Under the pieces are notes generated by a model. The model saw only the letters and a program-made list of their open reading frames with translations. It was not told the origin of the DNA and ran no database searches. Source: JAWAPU01 sp038894275 (GTDB lineage: Archaea > Nanobdellota > Nanobdellia > UBA10117). Taken from it: a stretch of 12,503 bases of DNA. Shown one piece after another: positions 7,004 to 12,503 of this stretch. A program made the position numbers and the translations under genes. The stretch is taken from positions 1-12,503 of the forward strand of contig JAWAPU010000012.1 of the NCBI GenBank assembly GCA_038894275.1, read 5' to 3'. Numbering within the stretch: position 1 is the stretch's first letter; each line of letters opens with the position of its first letter.

Positions 7004-7252
7004 TTATTTACCTCCTAGCAATTTTTTTAATTTCTGTTCATTAAAACCAACAAGCACATTTCCATCTATTTGTATTACTGGAACTCCCATTTGCCCAGAA
7101 AGCTGCACCATTTCATTTAATGCTTCTTCGTTTTCAGACACGTCTACTTTTTCAAAAGTTATGCCATTTTTAATAAAAAAGTCTTCAGCTAGTTTGCAGT
7201 AAGGACAATAAGGCGTTGTAAAAAGTCTTATTCGTTTTATTTGTTTGGCCAT
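7004..7252 (-). CDS. Glutaredoxin-like protein of the YruB type
   Basis: This is an 82-residue thioredoxin-fold protein with the redox motif CPYC at 16-19 after an FTTPY strand-turn, the cis-proline loop GQMGVPVI and the ending GNVLVGFNEQKLKKLLGG. The run GQMGVPVIxIDGxxxVGF is typical of the YruB/Uxx-star glutaredoxin-like family rather than of glutathione-linked glutaredoxins. It is expected to carry electrons from the flavin reductase encoded two genes downstream to disulfides or a peroxidase. The start follows a TATA box by about 26 bases and has no ribosome binding site, so it is probably leaderless. Its last codons for Leu-Gly-Gly contain the ribosome binding site of the ferritin gene. 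It is the first gene of a three-gene operon. Direct coupling to the diiron protein is possible but inferred. Confidence 0.92.
   Translation of the reverse strand: MAKQIKRIRLFTTPYCPYCKLAEDFFIKNGITFEKVDVSENEEALNEMVQLSGQMGVPVIQIDGNVLVGFNEQKLKKLLGGK
7010..7016 (-). promoter_or_regulatory. Shine-Dalgarno site of the ferritin gene inside the glutaredoxin gene
   Basis: The minus strand reads AGGAGGT and also encodes the final Leu-Gly-Gly of the glutaredoxin. It sits seven bases before the ATG at 7002. Genes inside an operon cannot use leaderless initiation, which explains the site. Confidence 0.75.
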
Positions 7253-7270
7253 TTAGCTCTTAATTGAAAA

Positions 7271-7283
7271 GATTATTTAAATC
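7271..7283 (-). promoter_or_regulatory. TATA box of the redox operon, overlapping the methyltransferase stop codon
   Basis: The minus strand reads GATTTAAATAATC, centred about 26 bases before the glutaredoxin ATG at 7252. The TAA stop of the methyltransferase (7279-7277) is part of the box. Confidence 0.55.
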
Positions 7284-7807
7284 TTTTTATTAGGTTTGCA
7301 AAGAAATATGAAATCTTTTTCTTCTTCGGCAAATTTTATTATTTTTAAATATTTTTCAATTAATTTTTTAATATCTTTTGCGTTTTTTTCTTTTTTTAAA
7401 ATCGAAACTATCGCATAATCTTTACAAACTCTATTTATTTCATGTAAAACTTTATTTTTATCTTCAACATCTTGTAACATAGTACAAGAAACGACATAAT
7501 CAAAACTATTATCCGGAAAAGGCAAATTTTCAGCATAGCCCAAAACATAATTAGGGCCAGATTTTAAATTTTTAGCTAAGGCCAACATTTTTTTTGAAGA
7601 GTCCAAACCAGTTATTTTTCCTCCTAGCTTATAAATTTCATATGTTATTATTCCGGTCCCACAACCTACATCTAATACGGTTTTATTAGAGAAATTTAAC
7701 CAACTTTTAACAAAATTCCATTTTTTAATTTGTTCTTCTTCGTATAATTCATTATAACCTTCGGCTATTGAATTATAATATTCGTCTGACATTTTCTTTG
7801 ATTTCAT
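7277..7807 (-). CDS. Class I SAM-dependent methyltransferase, Methyltransf_11 type, substrate unknown
   Basis: The 176-residue Rossmann-fold enzyme has the SAM-binding motif VLDVGCGTG at 44-52, the acidic residue D69 at the end of strand 2 (GLDSS) and the post-motif segment ENLPFPDNSFDYVV at 93-106. It resembles UbiE/Methyltransf_11 enzymes but is shorter than the usual 230-260 residues: it stops soon after the last beta hairpin (KFAEEEKDFIFLCKP), so it is a minimal but complete core. The substrate cannot be read from the sequence; a small molecule or lipid is more likely than DNA because no DNA-methylase motif is present. It is divergent from the aldehyde dehydrogenase across 56 bases with a shared TATA palindrome. 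The first ATG (7807) fits leaderless initiation better than the second at 7792. Confidence 0.85.
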   Translation of the reverse strand: MKSKKMSDEYYNSIAEGYNELYEEEQIKKWNFVKSWLNFSNKTVLDVGCGTGIITYEIYKLGGKITGLDSSKKMLALAKNLKSGPNYVLGYAENLPFPDNSFDYVVSCTMLQDVEDKNKVLHEINRVCKDYAIVSILKKEKNAKDIKKLIEKYLKIIKFAEEEKDFIFLCKPNKKI

Positions 7808-7828
7808 TTTTCACTTTTATCGTGTTAA

Positions 7829-7840
7829 TTAAATATTTAA
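7829..7840. promoter_or_regulatory. Palindromic TATA box shared by two divergent genes
   Basis: TTAAATATTTAA is a perfect 12-base palindrome. Its centre is 27-28 bases from the methyltransferase ATG (7807) and 29-30 bases from the aldehyde dehydrogenase ATG (7864). Neither gene has a ribosome binding site, so both transcripts would begin at or within a few bases of the start codon. Confidence 0.6.
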
Positions 7841-7863
7841 ATTCTTTTTAAATACTTTAATAA

Positions 7864-9225
7864 ATGGCTTTCATAATTAAAAGTCCTATTAGCGGAGAGC
7901 CTATCTGTATTTATCAACCCATCACGCAAAATAAATTAAAAACCGTAATAAGCAAGGCGAATAAAGCATTCTTAATTTGGGCAAATTTTACAGTAAAAGA
8001 GAGATGCAACTTTATTAAAAAATTAGGGCTCTCTGTAAAGAAAAATAAAGAAGATTTAGCTAAGATAATAACTGAAGAAACAGGGAAACCGATAAAACAG
8101 AGTTTTGCGGAAATTGAAAAATGCATTTTATTTTGCGAATACGTATTTAAAAATGCTGATAAAATTTTAAGTCCAGAAAAAATAGAAACAGATGCTAACG
8201 CAAGAATAGAGTTTGAACCGTTGGGCATTATTGCGGAAATAATGCCTTGGAATTTTCCATTTTGGCAAGTTTTTAGAGCCACTTTACCTACTTTAGTTTC
8301 TGGAAATACAGTAATTTTAAGACATAGTACATTTTGTTTAAAATGCGCTTGTGCTATTGAAACTTTGTTTAGGGAAGTATTTCCAAAAAACGTATTTAAT
8401 TCTGTAATTGGTGGGCACGATATTGTAGAAGCCATAATTAAAGATAAGAATATTAAAGGAGTTAGTTTTACAGGCTCTGTAGAAACAGGTAAAAAAATTT
8501 ATTCTTTGGCGGCAGAAAATTTAAAGAAATGTGTTTTAGAGCTGGGCGGCTCGGATCCTTTTATAGTACTAAAAGACGCAGATGTTTTGGCCGCAGCAGA
8601 AGCCGGAGTAAGATCTAGATTTGCAAACGCCGGGCAAAGTTGTACTTCTGCAAAAAGATTTATTGTGGAAAGAAAAATCGCAGATCAATTTGTCAAACAT
8701 TTTACAAAATTGACAGCAGAACTAAAGATAGGAAACCCATTTGACATAGATACAGATATAGGTCCTTTAGTTAATGAAGAGCAAATAGAAAAATTAGATT
8801 TCCAAGTTAAAAAATCCTTAGAAATGGGCGCTAAAATTCTTTTGGGCGGAAAAAGACTTCCAATTTCAGGCTATTATTATACTCCAACAATACTTACAAA
8901 TATCAAACCAAAAATGCCTGTTTGGAAAGAAGAAACTTTTGGCCCTGTTGCGCCAATAATGATTGTTGAAAATGAAAAAGAAGCAATTAAAATGGCAAAC
9001 AATAGCAAATATGGACTAGGCGCTTCGCTTTGGACTCGAAATTTAAAAAAAGCGAATAATCTAGAGAAGAAAATAGAAGCAGGCTTTGTCGCAATAAACG
9101 GAAATGTGCGTTCCGACCCAAACTTGCCTTTTGGAGGAGTTAAAGAATCTGGAATAGGCAGGGAGTTAGATAAATTTGGTTTTTTTGAATTTGTCAATAT
9201 AAAATCAATAAAAATTTACAAATAG
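7864..9225 (+). CDS. NAD(P)-dependent aldehyde dehydrogenase, succinate-semialdehyde (GabD1/YneI) type
   Basis: The enzyme oxidises an aldehyde to the acid using NAD or NADP. At 453 residues it is close to the roughly 460 of the GabD1/YneI (Sad) branch and shorter than typical 480-500 residue family members. Visible active-site residues are N130 (MPWNFPFW), the nucleotide-site FTGSVETG at 202-209, general base E226 (LELGGSD) and catalytic C260 (GQSCTS). EETFGPVAP and the C-terminal NVRSDPNLPFGGVKESG followed by GREL are typical of GabD1. The usual KPA segment after the cofactor-binding strand is replaced by LRHST, as in this branch. The real substrate may be another short semialdehyde or aldehyde. 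No GABA or related pathway gene is nearby, so the role may be aldehyde clearance. Transcription is probably leaderless from the shared TATA palindrome. Confidence 0.93.
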   Translation: MAFIIKSPISGEPICIYQPITQNKLKTVISKANKAFLIWANFTVKERCNFIKKLGLSVKKNKEDLAKIITEETGKPIKQSFAEIEKCILFCEYVFKNADKILSPEKIETDANARIEFEPLGIIAEIMPWNFPFWQVFRATLPTLVSGNTVILRHSTFCLKCACAIETLFREVFPKNVFNSVIGGHDIVEAIIKDKNIKGVSFTGSVETGKKIYSLAAENLKKCVLELGGSDPFIVLKDADVLAAAEAGVRSRFANAGQSCTSAKRFIVERKIADQFVKHFTKLTAELKIGNPFDIDTDIGPLVNEEQIEKLDFQVKKSLEMGAKILLGGKRLPISGYYYTPTILTNIKPKMPVWKEETFGPVAPIMIVENEKEAIKMANNSKYGLGASLWTRNLKKANNLEKKIEAGFVAINGNVRSDPNLPFGGVKESGIGRELDKFGFFEFVNIKSIKIYK

Positions 9226-9226
9226 C

Positions 9227-9236
9227 AATATTTTTA
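9227..9236 (+). promoter_or_regulatory. TATA-like box of the 109-residue unknown gene
   Basis: AATATTTTTA lies just after the aldehyde dehydrogenase stop, centred about 28 bases before the ATG at 9260. The gene has no ribosome binding site. It is a moderate call in an AT-rich gap. Confidence 0.45.
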
Positions 9237-9259
9237 TTCTTAATTTTCTTATTTTAAAT

Positions 9260-9589
9260 ATGCTAGTCAAATTTGATGTTTCGGATACTCAAAGAAAAGC
9301 CCTTAACATACAAATTATGAAAGAACTTTATCCAAAATACGGGTATAAAGCAGGTAAAAAAATAAAACCAAAATGGGTAGAACAATTAATGTGCGAATTA
9401 GATCCTTATAAATATTTATTAGAGTGGGATGTTCAAGAGGTTTCCCTGGGTTTTGTAGTAGATTTATTAAAGGTTTTGAAAGCAAGCAATCTTGAAGAAT
9501 TAACCGTTTTACTTCCAAATGGGAAATTTACAATTAAAAAAGGCGAAAGAGCTGTAGAAATTTATGACAAGCTAAAAGAAGAATTGTAA
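9260..9589 (+). CDS. Hypothetical protein, 109 residues
   Basis: I do not recognise the family. The protein is soluble and basic in its first half (YPKYGYKAGKKIKPKW), with no signal peptide, no membrane helix and a single cysteine at position 45. The pattern suggests an N-terminal helix, a central segment around CELDPYKYLLEWD, a helix SLGFVVDLLKVLKASNLEELTV, then a beta hairpin (VLLPNGKFTIKKG) and a final helix. It follows the aldehyde dehydrogenase by 34 bases on the same strand, but a TATA-like box at the usual leaderless distance suggests its own transcript. It converges with the 49-residue gene across 27 bases. Compact packing and the promoter support a real gene. Confidence 0.7.
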   Translation: MLVKFDVSDTQRKALNIQIMKELYPKYGYKAGKKIKPKWVEQLMCELDPYKYLLEWDVQEVSLGFVVDLLKVLKASNLEELTVLLPNGKFTIKKGERAVEIYDKLKEEL

Positions 9590-9616
9590 AAAAATAAAAA
9601 TCAAATTTTCAAAAAT
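9590..9616. terminator. A/T-rich gap between convergent genes
   Basis: This 27-base gap holds A-runs and T-runs (AAAAAATAAAAA and TTTTC/AAAAATTT) that could end transcripts on both strands. On the minus strand, the A-run at the left becomes TTTTTATTTTTT after the stop of the small gene. Confidence 0.35.
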
Positions 9617-9766
9617 TTACTTTTTACTTCCACACTTTTTAGCATGGGCAAATAGTTTTTTAACCATTTCAGACGGCGTAGCTTTGCCAAAAACTTCTTT
9701 CATAGTGTGTGGGCATTTTGTAAAGTCGTATGTTAAACCGCCGAATGGTTTCTTTTTAGCAGCCAT
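9617..9766 (-). CDS. 49-residue basic protein with paired Cys/His, unknown
   Basis: A short open frame reads from ATG at 9766 to TAA at 9617. The protein starts MAAKKKPFGGLTYDFTKCPH, continues through a KEVFGKATPSEMVKKLFAHA segment and ends KKCGSKK. C18, H20, H42 and C46 form a CxH and HxxxC arrangement that could bind one metal ion. The chain is strongly basic. A GGAGG seven bases upstream and an upstream TATA-like box support expression, and the gap would otherwise be an unusual 220 bases. It could be a small zinc-binding or nucleic-acid-binding protein; this is inference. It is easily missed by gene callers with a length cut-off. Confidence 0.75.
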   Translation of the reverse strand: MAAKKKPFGGLTYDFTKCPHTMKEVFGKATPSEMVKKLFAHAKKCGSKK

Positions 9767-9773
9767 TTTTTAA

Positions 9774-9778
9774 CCTCC
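9774..9778 (-). promoter_or_regulatory. Shine-Dalgarno site of the 49-residue gene
   Basis: The minus strand reads GGAGG, seven bases before the ATG at 9766. It is the main evidence that the small frame is translated. Confidence 0.7.
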
Positions 9779-9801
9779 TTTATTTTAAAGTATTATTTTT
9801 T

Positions 9802-9810
9802 ATTTAAATA
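9802..9810 (-). promoter_or_regulatory. TATA-like box of the 49-residue gene
   Basis: The minus strand reads TATTTAAAT, predicting a start near 9780 and a leader of about 14 bases holding the ribosome binding site. It lies only a few bases beyond the 3' end of the upstream Nudix gene. Confidence 0.45.
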
Positions 9811-9817
9811 TTTCGAT

Positions 9818-10252
9818 TTAATCGCGAAGATATTTCGCTTCGGACTTAAATTTTTCTTTCCAATCTTTCAACAATTGGTCTTTAATGATTTTTGGGTTAA
9901 TGTCTATAGAAGGCAACAGATCTACATTTATCCAATCTAATTTTATATCTGAAAAATTTTGATTAAGTTCTTGAATGTTTTTTGCTTTTGCCAAAAAGAA
10001 AATATCTAATCTGTGCTTGTTTCCATTTTCTTTAATGTTATCATATATATAAAGCAGTTTTTGTAATTCGATATTTAAATTTGTCTGAGCTTTTACTTCT
10101 CTTTTTGCAGCCTCTTCCAGTTTCTCTCCTAATCTTACTACACCTCCAGGCAAAAAAATCGCTGGAGGGTTTTGTTTTAAATATCTAAGTAGTAATAGTT
10201 TGTTTTCATTCAAAATTACTACTCCTACCCGAGCTCTAAAACTTTCAAGCAT
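9818..10252 (-). CDS. Nudix-fold protein with a degenerate Nudix box
   Basis: The 144-residue protein has the Nudix layout: an initial strand (RVGVVILNENKLLLL), the loop FLPGG, then the box G37-x5-E43-x7-R51-E52-V53. The next positions of the consensus REUxEExGU read K54, A55, Q56, T57, N58, L59, so both metal-binding glutamates and the glycine are missing. Active Nudix hydrolases split nucleoside diphosphates linked to another group. Losing these residues suggests a changed reaction, as in GDP-mannose mannosyl hydrolase which also has an altered box, or a non-catalytic binding role. The rest of the fold (LYIYDNI, HRLDIFFLAKA, LDWINVDLL) is intact. ATG at 10252 lies about 25 bases from a TATA box and is preferred to a TTG six bases upstream. 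It is transcribed away from the protease gene. Confidence 0.88.
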   Translation of the reverse strand: MLESFRARVGVVILNENKLLLLRYLKQNPPAIFLPGGVVRLGEKLEEAAKREVKAQTNLNIELQKLLYIYDNIKENGNKHRLDIFFLAKAKNIQELNQNFSDIKLDWINVDLLPSIDINPKIIKDQLLKDWKEKFKSEAKYLRD

Positions 10253-10273
10253 GCTCAAACAAATTTTAGCAAG

Positions 10274-10281
10274 TATAAAAA
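10274..10281 (-). promoter_or_regulatory. TATA box of the Nudix gene
   Basis: The minus strand reads TTTTTATA, centred 25 bases before the ATG at 10252. It implies a leaderless transcript and would place the upstream TTG at 10258 outside it. Confidence 0.6.
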
Positions 10282-10305
10282 GTTTTATCTATTTAATTAT
10301 AGAGA

Positions 10306-10315
10306 AAATATTTTA
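10306..10315 (+). promoter_or_regulatory. TATA box of the subtilase gene
   Basis: AAAATATTTTAA-type sequence centred about 28 bases before the ATG at 10340, which has no ribosome binding site. Leaderless initiation is expected. Confidence 0.5.
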
Positions 10316-10339
10316 AAACATAATCATTAAAATAACTTT

Positions 10340-12503
10340 ATGCGCTGGCCTTTATTAGTAGTTGCACTTTTAATAATATTTACACCTGTTTTAGCAGCAG
10401 ATCAAATTTTAGAAGATAAAGTACCAGTACTTATTTATCTAAATAGCAAGAATATCGAAACAGCTTCAACAAGTTCCAATTTGGCAAGTTCTCTAGAAAA
10501 TGCAGATTTTGAAATAGACCCAGAATACACTTTTACAACAATTTCAGCAATTTACACGCATCTCACAGAAAAACAAATAGAAGAGCTTTCCAAGTTAAAA
10601 GAGATTAAAATTTATAGAGATGAGCTAAAATATAAAATTGCACTTTCAGAAGCAGCGCCTTTTGTAGGAGCGAATTATATTTGGAATATTTCCATTTCAG
10701 GACTAAATATAACTGGAGAAAACTATTCTGTTTGTATAGTAGACACCGGTGTAAATTCAAGCCACCCCGCTTTATTAAATAAAATAATTGCCCAAATGGA
10801 TTTTTGTGCAGATAATTCTAATTGTATTACAAATGACACGGTAGCAGAAGACGCAAATGGACATGGCACTCATGTGGCAGGAATTATCGCCTCACAAGAC
10901 TCTTACTCAAAAGGAATTGCGCCGGGCGCGAATTTAGTTATAGCAAAAGCATTTAATTCAAGTGGCTCCGGGTCTGATAGTACTATTTTAAAAGCGTTAG
11001 AATGGTGTATTAGTAACTCGGAGATATATAATATTTCGGTAATAAGTATGTCTTGGGGAAGTGGCGGACCTTTTAATAGTTCAAACACAGACGATTGTTT
11101 AACTTTTAGCCAATTAATAACCAACATGTTAAAAACTGCTTCCGATAAAAACATAACATTAGTTGCTGCAGCAGGAAATGAAAATTGGAACAATGGGATA
11201 ATGTATCCTGCTTGTTTATCAAATGTAATTTCTGTTAGCGCATCCGCGAGAAATTCGGATCAAATTGCAAGTTTTTCTTCTGTTGGCGATTTATTGGGTA
11301 TTTTGGCGCCAGGGGTTAATATTAATTCTACTTCAAAAAATGGGAATTGGATAACGATGAGCGGCACATCTATGTCAACCCCATTTGTTTCAGGAGCCGC
11401 TATCTTGCTTAGCCAATATAATAAATTAAGATATGGTTTAGATCTAACACCCACTGAGATTAAGCAGAAGTTGTTAAAATCTCGTTTCGAGATAACAAAA
11501 GCAAACATAACTGTACCAAGACTTTATTTGCCTGATTCTTTTGCTCCAATTGATATTGTGTCTCCTCAAAATACCACTTATGGAAATACCTCTTTAAACT
11601 TTAACATAACCACAGATTCAAATGTTTATGCAGCTAATTTAACTATAAATAACATTTATAATTATTCGCTAGTAAATTATACTGAAAAAGATTGGTACGC
11701 TACTGTTAATACATCTGATTTAGGAGAAGGTACATTTAATGCCACATTTAATATATTTGGAGATTTAAATAATTCGAAGTCTATTGTTTTTTCACTAGAT
11801 TTGACAGGTCCAAACATAATTTTGAACAGCCCCTCAAACGATTCTGAAATTGCTCCCAAAACTTTGATAAATTTAACAATTCAAGATTTAAGCAACGTTT
11901 CAAATGCGTGGTATTCTTTAGACAATGGTAATAATATTTCGATTCCTTATATAAATGGCTATTACTTAATTAACACTGAAAATTGGACAAAGGGCGTTTG
12001 GGGCGTTTATGTTTGGGCAAATGATAGCATTGGAAATTTAAATAATTCTTCTTTTACTTTCGAAGTAAATAATAGTTTACCTATTTGGAATATGAGCAAA
12101 TTCTTTTCAGTAAATGAAGATTCAGAAATTTCTTTTTATTTAAATGCGTCTGATCCTGATAACGAACCAATAAATTATTTAGCTTTAAGTCTGCCACAGC
12201 ACGCAATATTAAATTCTACAACAGGCTTATTCAATTGGACCCCCCGAGATGAAAATGTTGGTAATACTAGTATTACGTTTAGAGCTTATGATCCTTATGA
12301 TTATTCAGAACTTAATATTACTATCGAGGTAAATAATACCAACGATCCTCCCACTATTTTACCTATAAACGATCAAGAAGCAAATGTCGATGAAGAATTT
12401 ATATTGTACGTATACGCTACAGATCCCGATTTAGACTCTAACGACAATTTGATATTTTCAGATAATACGAGTTTATTTGATATTCAAAAAATAAATCAAA
12501 ATT
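10340..12503 (+). CDS. Secreted subtilisin-like serine protease (S8) with Ig/cadherin-like tail; 3' end outside window
   Basis: The open frame of 721 codons reaches the right edge. Residues 1-20 are a signal peptide (hydrophobic core, cleavage near VLA). Residues about 25-105 resemble an I9-type propeptide inhibitor, ending in a strand KIYRDELKYKIA. The S8 catalytic domain spans about 128-385, with all key residues: D135 (VDTGVN), H175 (GHGTHVAG), oxyanion N280 (AAGNEN) and S344 (GTSMSTP). After about residue 398 come Ig-like repeats, then a cadherin/He_PIG-like domain (580-665, with ASDPDNEPINY and TTGLFNWTP) and the start of another (from 667). The tail has 26 N-x-S/T sequons in about 324 residues, suggesting heavy N-glycosylation. 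Complete active-site residues argue for an active enzyme. It probably works outside the cell or at its surface; whether a C-terminal anchor exists cannot be seen. It is divergent from the Nudix gene across 87 bases. Confidence 0.93.
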   Translation, partial: MRWPLLVVALLIIFTPVLAADQILEDKVPVLIYLNSKNIETASTSSNLASSLENADFEIDPEYTFTTISAIYTHLTEKQIEELSKLKEIKIYRDELKYKIALSEAAPFVGANYIWNISISGLNITGENYSVCIVDTGVNSSHPALLNKIIAQMDFCADNSNCITNDTVAEDANGHGTHVAGIIASQDSYSKGIAPGANLVIAKAFNSSGSGSDSTILKALEWCISNSEIYNISVISMSWGSGGPFNSSNTDDCLTFSQLITNMLKTASDKNITLVAAAGNENWNNGIMYPACLSNVISVSASARNSDQIASFSSVGDLLGILAPGVNINSTSKNGNWITMSGTSMSTPFVSGAAILLSQYNKLRYGLDLTPTEIKQKLLKSRFEITKANITVPRLYLPDSFAPIDIVSPQNTTYGNTSLNFNITTDSNVYAANLTINNIYNYSLVNYTEKDWYATVNTSDLGEGTFNATFNIFGDLNNSKSIVFSLDLTGPNIILNSPSNDSEIAPKTLINLTIQDLSNVSNAWYSLDNGNNISIPYINGYYLINTENWTKGVWGVYVWANDSIGNLNNSSFTFEVNNSLPIWNMSKFFSVNEDSEISFYLNASDPDNEPINYLALSLPQHAILNSTTGLFNWTPRDENVGNTSITFRAYDPYDYSELNITIEVNNTNDPPTILPINDQEANVDEEFILYVYATDPDLDSNDNLIFSDNTSLFDIQKINQN

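Noticed and set aside
5781..7252. Encapsulin nanocompartment operon
   Set aside because: The ferritin resembles encapsulated ferritin, but no HK97-fold shell gene or cargo tag is visible in the window.
7914..8435. 173-residue open frame on the minus strand
   Set aside because: It lies wholly inside the aldehyde dehydrogenase, which has all catalytic residues, and shows no promoter or recognisable motif.
10253..10258. TTG at 10258 as the Nudix start
   Set aside because: The TATA box at 10274-10281 predicts transcription beginning near the ATG at 10252, which is also the better start codon.
10903..11859. Minus-strand frames at 10903-11193, 11260-11508 and 11677-11859
   Set aside because: They are antisense to the subtilase frame, which keeps the full catalytic triad.
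1..12503. CRISPR, tRNA, rRNA, insertion sequence, or defence system
   Set aside because: No regular direct repeats, cloverleaf, transposase, terminal inverted repeats or defence-type genes were seen. Short AT-rich repeats in gaps are what base composition predicts.

Overview
The window looks like part of a small, compact, AT-rich archaeal genome, most likely a DPANN archaeon of the Woesearchaeota/Pacearchaeota type. This is inferred from gene content and promoters, since no marker gene is present. Most start codons lie about 26-30 bases downstream of an archaeal TATA box, so transcripts would be leaderless. Three genes instead carry a strong GGAGG site. The regulator has an ArsR-like winged helix, the small ferritin resembles the N-terminal ferritin domain of the Pyrococcus encapsulin, and the surface proteins are anchored by single hydrophobic helices. 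Gaps are 100 bases or less. I see no RNA genes, mobile elements or CRISPR.

Layout: (1) 1-1262, minus: the N-terminal 420 residues of a Cys-rich membrane-anchored outside protein, running off the left edge. (2) 1365-2282, minus: a winged-helix regulator fused to a domain resembling the core of methanococcal S-layer proteins, ending in a calcium-loop-like motif. (3) 2385-2639, plus: an 84-residue Cys-rich protein of unknown role. (4) 2709-5756, plus: a 1015-residue secreted surface protein with a beta-helix centre, Ig-like domains, a Lys-rich stalk and a C-terminal anchor. (5) 5781-7252, minus: a tightly packed redox operon of YruB/Grx-like glutaredoxin, EncFtn-like ferritin and thioredoxin reductase. 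(6) 7277-7807, minus: a class I methyltransferase. (7) 7864-9225, plus: an aldehyde dehydrogenase of the GabD1/YneI type, divergent from the methyltransferase across a single palindromic TATA box. (8) 9260-9589, plus: a 109-residue unknown. (9) 9617-9766, minus: a 49-residue protein with a strong ribosome binding site. (10) 9818-10252, minus: a Nudix-fold protein with a degenerate Nudix box. (11) 10340-12503, plus: the first 721 residues of a secreted subtilisin-like protease with a sequon-rich Ig/cadherin-like tail, cut by the right edge.

Two themes join the genes. One is the cell surface: three large exported proteins, with a regulator carrying an S-layer-like sensor domain among them. The other is redox and iron handling: flavin reductase to glutaredoxin, with a diiron ferritin-like protein between them. 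I did not find a clearly new multi-gene system. The items most worth following are the regulator with the S-layer-like domain, the redox/ferritin operon, the degenerate Nudix protein, and the strong contrast in glycosylation sequons between the protease and the other surface proteins.
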